This document shows positions 34,623 to 46,640 of a DNA stretch of 64,000 nucleotides, piece after piece. The notes under the pieces were generated by a model. The model was not told the DNA's origin and ran no database searches. It saw nothing but the letters and a program-made list of their open reading frames with translations. The translations under genes and the position numbers were made by a program. How positions within the stretch are numbered: the first letter of the stretch is position 1; every line of letters starts with the position of its first letter. The stretch is taken from the NCBI GenBank assembly GCA_019279435.1, contig JAAALK010000081.1, positions 24,858,714-24,922,713 on the forward strand, read 5' to 3'. The DNA is from Zizania palustris. Its lineage: Eukaryota > Streptophyta > Magnoliopsida > Poales > Poaceae.

Positions 34623-36522
34623 TCGATCGATCGCCATCGGCAGCTAGTTGCTTTGCTGAGATCGAACCTTAATCAAGCTGTAAAGCGATGGACCGAGCTC
34701 CAGCTCCAGCACGAGCACGAGCAGGAGCAGGAGCAGGAGGAGGGAGGTCTGATCATATCACGGATGGATCCTTCAGGTTCACTGTTCAGCTGCAATGGAG
34801 AGAAAAGGGAGGCGCTAATGGCGACAGGCCGAGCTTCTCGCCGCGCTTGTGCAGGAAGACTTGGCTGCCGCTGCCTGAACATCATGTTCTGCTGCTGCTG
34901 CCTTGCTTTCTTTCTTCTTCCTTTCGTTCTCTTTTTCTCTGGGCAGTGTAAACGCTTTAGACGAGTGCTGCATACTATGCTGAGAGCATTTCTATTATAT
35001 TTATTATCACACTTGTTATCATATAAAATACTCCCTCCTTTCCATTATCTTCATCATCTAACAACTTGACATGATGACCAAGACGAGAGATATGAAGTTT
35101 AAATTCTCTTCGTATGATGTGTTTGTTGTTTTGTTTTTCCGCACTCTCAACCTACATGTGCATGTGACAATGTGGAGTACTAGTAAAATAAGAAACAAAA
35201 GCGGAAATCAAAGTTATGCATGTAGACTCTAAATCAATTCGCACATAATACGATGTGTTGCTTTAATGACTCAACTATTAGATGATGTAGATTGTGGAAA
35301 ATCTGAAAACGCTTAGATGATGGAGATAATGGGAAAGAGGGAGTAGTAAATATGGTCTAGAAAAACATTGTACTTACTACTTGACTTGTTATTTTAGAAG
35401 GTTTACTATTGTTCTTTTCACACTTGCTACATCTAACAACCTAACCAAATTTGCTACTCTATTGAGTGTTGAGTTTGTTTAATTGTTTAATTTTTTTGCA
35501 TGTATATAAATTGATAAAATATAGCTATATTCAAATAGAAAATTATATTTAGCAAGTATATTGGAGTGAATAGCAAAATAACAAATCAATTTAAATAGGA
35601 AAACTTGTTATTATTATGAATAGCAAGTTAAAAATAACAAGTACAATTGAGAATACTTTTAAGTTGGATTCTTGCCATTTCTGAACTTGCCACCTTTCTT
35701 TCAATAATGTCGAATTTTCAATTCTGATAACGCAATTGGAATGTGTGCATATGTATGTAATTGTTTCGTTTGTAATCTCACCGAATGAATGTTGGTTGTG
35801 GCATTGAGAAAATTGGCTGTTTGCTACTATACTAGGCTTCACAATTGTGCCATTCTCGTTGTTGGCTTTGCAATTTTGCGTGTACACCTTAATTTCTATG
35901 TTATTTTTTTTATTTTACAGTTTTTCATCTTTACCCTGGCAGCTGTTTTTTAACAAAAAAGTTGAAAAAAAAATGTAAAATAGGAAGCATGGAGTAGAAA
36001 TCAAAGTGTACTAATTTTGAACATTAAAGAATAAAGAGCCATACTTTATCTAGAACTAATTGAATACTCTTGTTGAGGGCAACCTGTAGCATACAGTCCT
36101 GAAGAGATGGACGCGAGAGAAGAACACTATATGATTGTGCTGCTTGGCTGCGAGCAAGTTTGGAGTGATCAAGGTGCATAACTACAAATTCTTAGAAGCA
36201 GATGACAAACGCCAGTATGCTCGACGAACCTGAGTAAGCTTGACCATATCTGGACGACTGGACGGCATGAAGCACCTGCATCAGATCACCAGATTAGCAC
36301 AGCCAACCGGTTTTACATAACATCAAGTTCCATAGCTTAAACCTGATTAGCGTCGTTCAGATCTACAAAAGGTAGGGAATAACCGCGAGATAGTCCGACT
36401 GGAAGGTTCCTAAACCTAGATTTGTGCCTACAGCCACCAGGGCATACGTTACAAGAACATGCCAAGTTGGTGCGGCAGAACGGTTACTGACTATCAAATG
36501 TTAAGGTGCTTTGCCTCTGGCT
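33957..36522. other. Intergenic DNA with simple repeats, no supported gene
   Basis: It holds a CAG run (about 34,327-34,350), GACGCC and GATC runs (about 34,588-34,633) and GAGCAC/GAGCAG runs (about 34,708-34,742). An open frame at 34,578-35,069 (plus) encodes mostly these low-complexity repeats and a Cys/Phe-rich tail, and I do not support it as a gene. Bases 36,050-36,522 probably include the 3' untranslated region of the DUF724 gene, which stops at 36,523. Confidence 0.6.
35031..35343. mobile_element. Stowaway MITE, 313 bp
   Basis: Terminal inverted repeats of about 30 bp (CTCCCTCCTTTCCATTATCT at the left; the inverse AGATAATGGGAAAGAGGGAG at the right, matching with few mismatches). TA lies outside both ends (35,029-35,030 and 35,344-35,345). 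No coding capacity. These are the diagnostic features of Stowaway elements. Confidence 0.85.
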
Positions 36523-39500
36523 TCACTGCAGCTCACTCAGGACACTGCTAAATTGTTGTTCAGCTTGACCACATGCTTCCTCGGCGTGGCTATCCTCCGC
36601 TTTCAGTCTTGACAGCTCTGCAGATTCATCCTCTTTGTTCCTTGCAATCTTCAGGGCTTCACATCGTAGGCGCCCAAGTTCCTGCTCAAGCTTGAATATG
36701 GCATTATCCTTCTCATCAAGCAATGCATCAATGCGAGACACAGCAGACGCCTTATCCAGTATGTGCTCCTTCAGCTTCTTTCTGTCTCCGAGAGAATTGG
36801 TGTAATCTGATTTGATCTGGTGCAACTTGGTCAAGCTATGCAGCAAAGACTGAACACTGAATCCATTTTTCTCTAAATAGGCAAGTGTATTGACATTCTC
36901 GTTAAATGATGCCATGCTGTCTGTTATGCGTAATTTCCTTATACTTTCCACTAAGCTGGCATATGACACCATTAGACCTAACGCCACTCCTTCACACAGA
37001 GCTGGTGAAATTTGCTTTAATGGAAGGAAATGGGGTCGCTGTGGCACCTTTTGAAATACATCCATTGCTTCAATTAGAGACCAAACAGGAGAGCTCTTCA
37101 CGAATGGAACCTGCTGGCTAGAAAATTGACACATAGGCATATCTGAAGCCATAGAACTCCCACCAAATGAGCAGCTCATTAATATAGCATTGTCAGTGCT
37201 GCACTGCAAGCTCCCATTGTTCCACAAATGTGATTGGATTGGTCCCTCACCTGCCTTGCCACCATCCTTTTCAACTGAAACGTCAATAGATAAGAAAGGT
37301 TTCTCCATAAGACGATTGATTTCACACGTTTGGGTAGCCACATTGCCAGTTTGTGCATCCACATTATGATTCTCTTGATAGATTCTATTGATTGTAACAT
37401 TCAGCCCTTCATCAGACAAACTAGAATGTATGTTAGTTTCAGACAAGCCATCAGCTCTCCGATCACAAGAACCTGCAGAAAATCTATCATTAGAAAACTG
37501 ATACATCGAATACATTTACAGGTGGACAGAATTCACAGAACATACGTTTTCTATTGACAATTTTTTCAAAGCCCGGAGGTGTTAGCGGCAGCAGTTGTTG
37601 ACTTATTACTTTATTTGTGTTCAAGGCATCCTCCAAAGCCTTATTAAGATGCTGCTTAGTATGAGTTTCACCCTCCAACTGTCTCTGAACAAATTACCAG
37701 GGTCCAGTGTGAGAACATGACAACTGATAGAAACATGAGATTCAAAGACAGTTCATACCTTGACAGAAGATCCTTTCAGCTTGGCTGCCCCTTTCTTTCT
37801 ACCTATCAGCTTTACAGTACTACTTGAATCCAATGAGTTATGTGGGCTATTTAATTCTTTGAAGCTTTTCTTTTTAGCCACTGCAGATTGTACAATGGTA
37901 GTTAGATTTGATGCGTCATCCTGTTGACAGATAAGTACTGCACAGATATACTTACATTTCTTTGAAATAAAAACAGTTGTATTTGAACCACTACCAGCCT
38001 GTCTTGACACCTGCAAAAAGATTGACAAGCAGAACAACAAATGCTCACGAATATGGATACAAAAAGGGAGTTTCCAAAAGTCAACAGCGCAAGACTTACA
38101 GCATCAAAAGCCTTTCTCTGTTTACCCATAGGTGACAGGGAGCTTTGTGTAGAAGCACCCAGAGCACAAATAATTTCCATACTTCTGTTTCTCTTTGACT
38201 GAATTTGGTCCAGCAAAAAGGTTCAAATTGCCATGAATTAGAAATGCTCTACATGTAATCATTAATTTAGCTACAAAACACAATGGATGGTAGGTACTTA
38301 CATCTTCAGAGCGATCATTCCTCCCCTGAATTGCTTGAATAGATCTCATTTCACCCATTTTAAGCTTGAGAGGTGTGACTTTCTTCATCTGTGGTTGCTC
38401 AACAGAGAGTGGCATTCCCTCTCTCTGCTGTGTAACATTATATCCATGAGAGAATGCCACTTTTTGTTTTCTAAATCTTGCCGTAGAAATAGTAGCACAG
38501 CCTTCATCCACACTTGTCCCAAAGATAGGTGTATTAATCTGACCAGTTGAAACCATCATTTCAGATAGAATTTCTTGATTAACCACTGTATTCCCACTAT
38601 CATTTTCTCCTGATGCATTCTGAAGTATTGAATGTCCAGAAGAAGCATCAAGAATCCCATTTGTTTGTACCAAAAGGTCACTCGCAATCTTCTTTGAAAC
38701 CACTTGAAAATTTTCCATTCCAGATAGCTTAGAGCAAGATTTTAGGGAATGATTGTTTTCTGATGATTTGCATAATTCAGATAAAGGAGTGTTCATCTCG
38801 AGACATGAAGCATGCTCAGAATCTTCAGTTAACATGACTTCAAGCTGCTCCACTTCCTTCCTTGACCTTTTCCTTGACCTTTTCATGGCAGAAGATTTAG
38901 TATCATGTCTACATTCATCATCACTAGAAAACACATCAACTGGTGAGCTTGGGCTTTTTCCAGATATAGACTGCTGCCTCAAATGGTGTCTCTGTATAAG
39001 TAAAGAAATATCATGAATGGATCATGCAGGTTGAAATATAACCTATCAAAATAATAGTTATTGGAATGTGTAAGCACGATGGAAAAAAATATAAACATGA
39101 ATCAACAAAACAATATGTCAAATTGGCTGGTGATCTGTATAGCCAGATAACTGCAAATATAACAAGTCAGAACAAAGCAAACTCATGCAGTTCATCCAAC
39201 TAGTATGCATGTCCCAGGCATACACATGGAATAATAAATACCTCATCAATTTTCAATGATAGTTAGGACTATGGAGAAAAGCAAAAGCCAAAGAAAAAGA
39301 AAACGACTAAGTGGGAGTTCTGCACAATTGCCAGGCACGACTTGAAAGTAAATCTAGCTACAAAAATCAACAATATGGTCTGCCTAACATGGTCCCCACA
39401 CCCACCATCCCATAGAAAATGTCACAAGTGTCTAAGACAGCCCACAATACATAACAATTAGACAGCCCACAATACATAACACACAGAGCTTCCCTGACCT

Positions 39501-42500
39501 AAGCTGTTATGTGCAGATTAGATTGAATTAGTTAGATTAAGATTGATAATTAGCAGATTAGATTGATATAAGTAGATTAGATTGTTATTAGGAGATAAGG
39601 ACAGCGGATTAGATTGTATTAGGATTATAAATACCCTATAAGGGTCATGGAATAAATCAAGTAGAATGAATTATTTAGTTCCTCTCATGCTCCTACCAAT
39701 TTGGTATCAGAGCAGTCAGGTTCAAAGATCTGACAAAATGATGACGACCGCCCCATCTCCCTCGACGACTGATCTTTTGGGCAAACTCGTGGCAAAATTG
39801 ATGCAGGCCGTCGTGGGGATCTCAGCGCAGCTGACAGCAATCGAGGCACAGATGGGCTTGGCTCCGATGGCCTCCACAATGCCGAGTTTCCCCTTGTGTG
39901 ACAGGTTTCCTCTCCGCGCCGTCGCCACCGTCGCCAGTTGCGGAGGCAAAAGCACAAGGGGGACGAGGGAAGGGAGATGCCACCACCGTCCAAACCCTAG
40001 CCGAGCTCCCTTTGCCACGGGCCATCTCAGCATCCGAGAGGGCCACAAGAGATGCTGACAAGGCACCGCCGATCGTGGAGGCGCAATCATAGGTAGAGTC
40101 CCTCCACACCGTCACCCCCGTGACCCCCAATGAGGAGAGCCACATTAGGACCCTCGACGCCGCCAAGGACTCCTACGACTCCACGAATGGCGACACGGCC
40201 AATCCGACGCACCAAACGCTGCCCCTGCCGGCTAACGACAATGGCACCGACCCCGAGGAGGATGGGGACTACATGGGCATAGGCGACAAAGATCAAGAGG
40301 GGGAGGATGACAATGAGGACGCTGACCTCCCCTCGAGGGTTGTGGCTTCAGACCATGCAGACCTACACCACATCTCCACCGCGCACCCCTACATGGCACA
40401 ACACCGTAGACCACCATAGACCATGTCACCACGGACCAGCCCCTTCCGGGTCGTCGCCATCTCCGATGAATTCGACTCTGGCAACAAGGCTGCATGCCCG
40501 AACAGCAGGGAGTACGACCACCGGCTGGCGGCAGTGGGCTAGAAGACCCTGGAGGCCCTCTTCCACTCTAAGGCCACGGTGGGGAGGCCGATTAGGAGAT
40601 AAGGATAGCAGCTTAGATTGTATGAGTTATTTAGTTCCTCTCCTGCTCCTACTATAAGCCATGTAGTACACAACCCCATCAAACACAAACTCCCCCTGAT
40701 CAAAATTATTATGGAAAAGTCCATTTTACATCCCGGAAATTTGATGAAAATACAAAACAACCGTGAACTTAAAACCAGACACTATTAGATGCTGAACTCA
40801 ATCTCAAACCATTCATTTTATCCCATCGACCAAAACCAAGGTGGTTTTAGACTGCATAGTGCTGACGTGGTGGTCTAATCAGAACAAAATGAAAAAAAAT
40901 ATGTGCCCTACAAATTATTTCCTCCGCTTCACCCATATCGTGTTCCTGCAGCTCACGCATCTCACAGCAAACCAGGACATCCTTGAGGCAATGGACGACA
41001 CACGCCTTGTCCACGTCCTCAACCTTGGCACGATGCAATGCCAAAGAGTGCAATGCATGCCACTCCTGCAGGCCATCACCAGCCAAGCAGACCTGACGCT
41101 GGCCACTGTCAGAGGTATGTGTCACTTGTGCCAGCACCAACAATGACATCCTGGTGACAACTGCCTTCACCAGCTTTAACCCCCTCCCTTTCCACTCCAC
41201 CTTGCTCCTCCTCTCGTGTGCTACCACGCCCCACATAACTGGCACAAGCATGACAGGTGCCACCATGACCACTTCAAAAACAGACACAGGTCTAGGTGTG
41301 CTGTGTGCAGCTAGTTGAGATGATAGCAACTGTATCCTCTTCTTGCACCACCGGTGTGGGCATGATGAGCTCATCACTTCTTGAAGTGGGTCAAAGCCTT
41401 GTCCCCTGATGTGGTGACAATCTCTGAGAGGGAGGTGGATGGACTAAGGACTGACCACATCGATGACCAAGCCAACTCACCTGCCCATGCTGGGGTCACC
41501 ACTCGAAATTACTCAACCGCCACTACCCCTTCTACCCCTTTCATCTATATAAGGATGGATTGTATCCCTATTCAGGGACAAGCAAAAAGAATCAATCTAA
41601 TCTCTCCCTAATATTTCTCTTCTCAAGCTAAGTCTACCTCTCAACTCTAGCAGCAGCCGCCACTTGGCTATCCTATCGGCTGTATTTATCCCGTCATGGT
41701 TTCAGTCCATGACATTATTGTACTATGTCAGACTTAAACACCAAGCTATCACATTTTTTACGAAGTTATGAGCACCTTAAGTTACAATCATTGTACAGAT
41801 CTCATAGGACCCATTGCAAACAACCAAATACAGCATGTTAAGGAAAGAATGATATAGGTGACTAAGGTTAAATGTAGCATCCGAACAACACCATGACCAT
41901 AACATTCACACAATTAGGTCTTCGCAATGTCTACAAAAAGGATTATTTAAAAAAGGATCATCCTACAATTTTTTCGTAAATGTTATTATTCAAGAATGTG
42001 TGAGAAATACTCTTAGCAATTAAATATTGAGCAAGCCAACAAGGGAAATGAAAGAAAATTCAAAAATCATTTTTCAAGCAAACCTTCGTATACTACTTGA
42101 TAACTATAGGACAAATAACTTACAAGCCACAGAGTTGATGTCCTCAGGACTTGGAGAGACATATTTCAATAATAATGGGCTGCAGGTTTGTTGGAATTAA
42201 TGGAATGGATAGCAAATTATCACGTTCATCTCATAATAAGGGGATTGAGGGAAGCATTCTCACAGAAAAGTTTGGGAGGCATGTCCCACATCCAATTTTC
42301 TTTTACTGAACGTCCAAAATTAAAAAGACCAGTCAAACTCATCCTGATCCATATCTAATAGTATGGCTGGCTGTCAGATAAGATCTATTCTAGTGTCACA
42401 TGAGCAGAAAAGCTTATAGTATTAACATCATCAACAAGGCTACAACAGCAAGCAAACTAAAACATCGAAGCAAGCAAGCTGAGTTTAGAGGTAGGTAGAT

Positions 42501-43516
42501 TTCACCATTACCTTGGCAGAAACAATCCTCCAACTCTTTCCATTCCACTTGTACTGAGCTTTGAGCAGCTCCGGCACCTTCGTCACCAGAACCTCGCCTT
42601 CCTTTCCATCAACACTTACCTCATACTCACCCTCGCCGATAACCCTGCGCACCACACCGGGCGACCATGCCCCATCACAGTATGCCTCCACCGCGGCTCC
42701 AGAGCCGAGCTGGAACTCGCTCTCCCGCGGAGAGTGCTCCACGGCCGGTCTAATGAACCGCCAATGCAGGTACTCTGCTGCCTTCCCACCGACCTCCCCC
42801 TCGCCCTCCAGATCGGAATACTCCACGAGGTAGCTCATCTTATCAATCACCTTCACCACCGTCGCGGAGAACCAGGAGTAACCGTACACCTTCCGATCCC
42901 TCACCACCTCCACCTTATCCCCCACCTCGTAAACCCTAACGGCGTGCTTGGGGTGAACAACGATCGCAACCTCCGATGGGACCCACAGCCCGTCGACGTA
43001 GTCGCGGCGCGGGCGGACGAGACTGGGCGAGAAGGCGATCACCTCCCGCGTGATGGGGAACGCGACGGTGACGTCGGGGTCCCCGACGACGAGGACAATC
43101 CCTGACCACCACCCGTCGTTGTGGAACGCCTCGACGATGTCGTGCATGCCGAGCGCGAGAGGCTCCTCCTGGGAACGCGGAGGCGGCCGCGGGCGGACGT
43201 GCGTGGGCGCGAACCGCTCGATGAGGATGGAGGCGGAGTCGTCAGCGAGGAGGTGTTTGTACGACACGGTGTACCGCGCAGGGGTGCGGGGGGCCCGCCA
43301 GGGGACGAAGCCCTCGACGGTGGCCTCGAACCAGGAGCCGTGGAAGCCATCGTCGTCGACGCGGACCTCGACCTCGGTGCCGGGGAGAAGCGGCGGCTCT
43401 GCGCACACAACGGTCGAAAGCGCGGTTGACAGTGAAGTCAAGCTCATCGGCGTCTTGCTCCACCCGCGCCCACGCCAGCGGCGCCGGCCGGAGGGCACCG
43501 GCGAGCGTCCGGCCAT
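36523..43516 (-). CDS. DUF724/Agenet-domain protein, about 1,044 aa, six exons
   Basis: Exons on the minus strand: 43,516-42,512; 38,991-38,302; 38,198-38,100; 38,010-37,759; 37,684-37,546; 37,472-36,523. All junctions are GT/AG and the sum is 3,135 nt in one frame. Residues about 44-322 form four Agenet/Tudor-like modules (PGTEVEVRVDDDGFHGSWFEATV; LGMHDIVEAFHNDGWWSG; GDKVEVVRDRKVYGYSWFSATV; GSGAAVEAYCDGAWSPG). The middle is Ser/Lys-rich with a KRSRKRSRK nuclear-localisation-like stretch. Residues about 852-1,044 are the DUF724 domain (SPVWSLIEAMDVFQ, PQRPHFLPL), ending in a coiled coil. Agenet modules bind modified histones or other methylated ligands in related plant proteins; a nuclear chromatin or transport role is inference. 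ATG 43,516 was chosen because the Agenet core follows closely; in-frame ATGs at 43,675 and 43,447 are alternatives. The first intron is 3.5 kb and full of retroelement debris. Confidence 0.85.
37881..37955 (-). other. Possible exitron inside exon 4 of the DUF724 gene
   Basis: A 75-nt segment inside the open exon begins GTAAGTATAT after AAAT and ends CTGCAG. Its length is a multiple of three, and both the retained and the removed forms stay in frame. I treat it as exon in the main model because a 75-nt intron is near the lower limit for plants. Confidence 0.4.
39507..40655 (+). mobile_element. Decayed copia-type retroelement in intron 1
   Basis: An LTR-like block (39,507 to about 39,695, TGTTATGTGCAGATTAG to CTCCTACCA, with TATAAATA near 39,627) is followed at once by TTTGGTATCAGAGC, the initiator tRNA-Met primer site. 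A gag-like start (MMTTAPSPSTTDLLGKL, from 39,738) follows and soon degenerates. A shortened second LTR-like block (40,588-40,655, AGGAGATAAGGATAGC to CTCCTACTA) closes it. No pol. It lies antisense to the host gene within intron 1. Confidence 0.6.
40656..42511. other. Rest of intron 1, partly repeat-like
   Basis: Frames at 40,841-41,377 on both strands have no recognisable domain. A second LTR-like edge may end near 41,690: CTATATAAGGATGG (a TATA box near 41,547) is followed by TGGTTTCAGTCCATG, a poor match to a Met primer site. The last 800 bases before the exon 1 splice donor at 42,511 look like ordinary AT-rich intron. Confidence 0.4.
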
Positions 43517-44531
43517 GGAGGAGAGGAGAGGAGAGGACAATGGGCAATGGGTTTGGGGTGGAGTCGTGGAGAGTGGAGACGGAGCGGGGGGCTCCCGGCC
43601 ATTTTGCCTTCCAAGCCTCGTGAATGGGCCCCGCGTCAGAGAGCATGAACCCCACCCTACCTCAACGACACCCATCTTACATCACTGACATGTGGGACAC
43701 AGCTATACACACAGATATGCGGGACCACTTACAAGTGAAACATTCGACTGGCGTTGGTACGTTTGCGCGGTGTGACCGGTTTCTCGCTCAGGGTGTGGTG
43801 CTGCGGCTGCAGGCTGCCGCGCGGACTAGTGGGCCCGGATAGTTTCGTGGGACCCGTATGTCAGTTAAAGGAGGTTGGCTGCAAGCAAGACAGGCGTGAG
43901 GCGTGGCTCTGTTGGTGCCTGCGGCCTTTCGCTTCTCTGTCAGGTAGGATGGCGTAGGCCCCACCTGTCAGTGATAGTGTGTAAAACCGGACCCGGTGCC
44001 GAAGGAGCTTCACGCACGAATTCCTAGGCATGGGTGAGTGACCGACTGACCGCTGATTGACGAACGGGCTCCACTTACCGTACTTGCGGGTCCCACCTGT
44101 CTGTGATTAGAGAGCTGAAATTGATCGCCCGTGTGGGCCCACACTGGCAGTGACAGCGAGGAGAAGCAACTGAGGACATGGAATTTCACGTGAAGCAGCA
44201 GCATCTTCTCCGTCGAATAGAGAGGTCTCTACATCACATACAAATGGGACAAAATAGAAACTTAAAGTTCTTATGTTTTACTCACAAATGGGATACATAG
44301 TTTTAGAGTTAGGATCGCTTTGGCTTTAGCCGACTAAGTTTATTGAGACATTTGATAATTTACGATAAAGAATAGTTTTAGGTTTTATTGATAACACATT
44401 AAATAGTCATTTTGCTAATTAGACTCATTAAATATTTTAATACAATATTCTCTTAGTCAGTCGTGTCACCTTATCAATATCGCTCCTAAACCTAAACCAA
44501 ATATGATTTGTATGACACATTTGCTCAGGTA
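43517..44531. promoter_or_regulatory. Upstream region of the DUF724 gene
   Basis: GC-rich near the gene, with a GGAGA run at 43,518-43,536 that would be in the leader. The frame stays open upstream to an ATG at 43,675. No clear TATA box could be assigned on the minus strand. Beyond 44,200 the DNA becomes AT-rich without recognisable genes. Confidence 0.4.
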
Positions 44532-44960
44532 GCGTTTGGTTTGTGGGACAAAGTGAGATGAGATAGGACGGTTTTTTTACATTGTTTGGTTTAAAATCAT
44601 GTGGGACGGAGTCACCGAGGAATATTTCTCCAATATTCGGGACAAATTCATCCCAAAAAATGAAAGGACGAACTCATCCCACCTCATGCTCGGAAGCTTC
44701 GAGACCGGGCTAGAGGTTTCATGACGGACCGAAGGTTCCGATATGGAGATTTTAGGGATGAGCCAAATATTTTGAAACGGGACAAATGTGTTTCGGTGCG
44801 GGATGGAGGTTCCGGGGTAGAGTCGTTTCTCTCAACCCACCAACCAAACATAAAACTAAAACATCTTTATCCCTCGTAACCAAACATGAGATGGGACGAT
44901 CCCATCCAAAAAACTGGAGCAAAATCGTCTCATCCCACTTTGTCTCTGAACCAAACGGCA
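44532..44960. mobile_element. Probable hAT-like MITE, 429 bp
   Basis: The left end GCGTTTGGTTTGTGGGACAA and the right end (inverse GCCGTTTGGTTCAGAGACAA) are inverted repeats, followed inward by related AAGTGAGATGAG/AAGTGGGATGAG blocks. The flanks CTCAGGTA (44,524-44,531) and TTAAGGTA (44,961-44,968) match at 6 of 8 bases, a worn 8-bp duplication. No coding capacity. Confidence 0.55.
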
Positions 44961-45051
44961 TTAAGGTATGTTCAGCTTTCTGGCTCGCAAACTGGAATAT
45001 GAACCGAACAGTTTTTTTGGTCACCCAGCTTTTTCATGCCACATTTACTTA

Positions 45052-45970
45052 GGGTCTGTTTGATTTAGATTTTTGAACCAGCTTCCTGGCTCGCAAACTG
45101 AAATCTGAAACAAACAACTCTTTTGATCACTCAGAGTATGCAGATTCTCGTAGTATAAATTTAAAAGCTGGTATAACCCAGATTTCACAGATTCTCAATT
45201 TAACTTTAAATGAATATTACCTACCATACTATTAAAATATATCAGTTCATGTAAATTTGAAAAAGTAAAATTTTAGTAAATTATATAATTTTAGTGTAAT
45301 TTAAAAATATATAATTTTAATATTAACATTACATGATTAGAATGATTTACGTGTAAAATTACACATTAATAATATAACTATATAAAGCGGCTAGTTTTCG
45401 TTTCTCCGTCCGCAAGCTCCGTACTGCCTCCCCACTTCCCACAAAAAACCAATCAAAACTTATACCCTATAAAAACCGGTGCCCCAACCGCCCGGGCCCA
45501 GAGCGCCTGCAACCGTTGCGCCGCTGTTCCACCCTCCCACAACGAGCGCGCATGCATGTGCGCGCAGTAACTTGCTTTGGCTGCGTGAGAAAAAAAAGAA
45601 AAGAGGAAAAAGAAAAAAGAAGAAAAAGGAAAAAGAATAAAAATAAAAAATAAAAAATAAAAAAACAAGAAAAGAAAACTGTATTTATATTTCAGTTTTT
45701 TAATTTATGTATTTTGCGGGAAATAAAAACCCTTAGATTTCTGGAAAAATCATGTAGAAATATGAATTTTGCGCAAAAACTCTATTATAAAATAAGATTT
45801 TGTTGCAAAGCACAGGCCTCTGACTAGTATAACTAAATATCATGAATTACCAAAATATAGATCTACAATTATTCCTACGAAACAGTTTCTCGGCTTTTCT
45901 ACAGCCCACGGTAGCTTTTTCACAGATCACAGTAGCTTTTTTATTATCTACAGCTCAACCAAACACACCC
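45052..45970. mobile_element. PIF/Harbinger-like MITE with TTA duplication, 919 bp
   Basis: It starts GGGTCTGTTTGATTT and ends CAACCAAACACACCC, roughly inverse, with TTA at 45,049-45,051 and 45,971-45,973. TTA duplications are typical of Tourist/PIF-Harbinger elements. The interior is AT-rich with an A/G-rich tract at 45,588-45,672 and no coding frame. Confidence 0.55.
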
Positions 45971-46265
45971 TTAATACTTCTTCCCAAAATAGCACTATTG
46001 ACGTAATATATAACTGCAATAGGTTTGAATATAAAGAATCTCAAAGGGTTCAAAGTATCATGCTAATGTTTGAATTGAATTCGAGGCATCCGAACAAAAT
46101 AATAGTCTTTGAATATAAACTATATTGATCAGTATTTTTATTATTTCATACACATTACCTTGTAAAGAAATAGTATTTATAGACAAAATTATAATAAGAT
46201 AATATGAAGTTATCCTCTAAGTATACAGTGATAGTGATCTCCGTAGTGATAATTTAGTAATATAT

Positions 46266-46640
46266 GTTAGGATAAGATCTCAGAGGAGAGGGGGTCGAGT
46301 CCCTCTCCTCCACGCGCTAAGCTCGGACTCCCTAACCACTACCTCCTGGTCTCACACGCGCCCTGATGAGGGGCGCCCCAACCAACTCATGGTTGAGGGC
46401 CCCCTGCCGCCAGCGCTACAAATAAGTGGGGAAAGGCTCCCGCTGCAAGGTATCCATACCTTGCACGCCCAAAACCTTCCCCTACATTCCCACGCACCCG
46501 ATCTACTCCTAGCGCTGCGCGGTGGGAAGCCCCCCTCGCCAACAAGCACCGCCATGGCGTCCTCTTAGCCGACCAACGCCATGGTGTGAATAAGCCCATC
46601 CACGATTCTAAATATCACGTCCAAACAAATTTTAATGGCT
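46266..46640 (+). repeat. LTR-like promoter repeat, plus orientation
   Basis: TGTTAGGATAAGATCTCAGAGG leads into a hairpin-like GGAGAGGGGGTCGAGTCCCTCTCC, then ATGGTTGAGGGCCCCC and a TATA-like CTACAAATAAG. The block order and much of the sequence match the reverse complement of 48,871 leftward. Probably a decayed LTR of an unnamed retroelement. Confidence 0.45.

Noticed and set aside
34578..35069. 163-codon frame as a host gene
   Set aside because: It is built from simple repeats (GACGCC, GAGCAG) and runs into a Stowaway MITE; no domain or conserved pattern.
40847..41377. 176-codon minus-strand frame in intron 1
   Set aside because: No domain was recognised and the surrounding DNA looks like decayed repeat; it may be chance.
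43050..43688. 212-codon plus-strand frame opposite exon 1 of the DUF724 gene
   Set aside because: It is a shadow of the GC-rich Agenet exon without recognisable features.
46280..46312. Hairpin with GGTCGAGTCCC resembling a tRNA T-arm and B box
   Set aside because: No matching acceptor, D or anticodon arms could be found around it; it is better explained as part of an LTR-like repeat.
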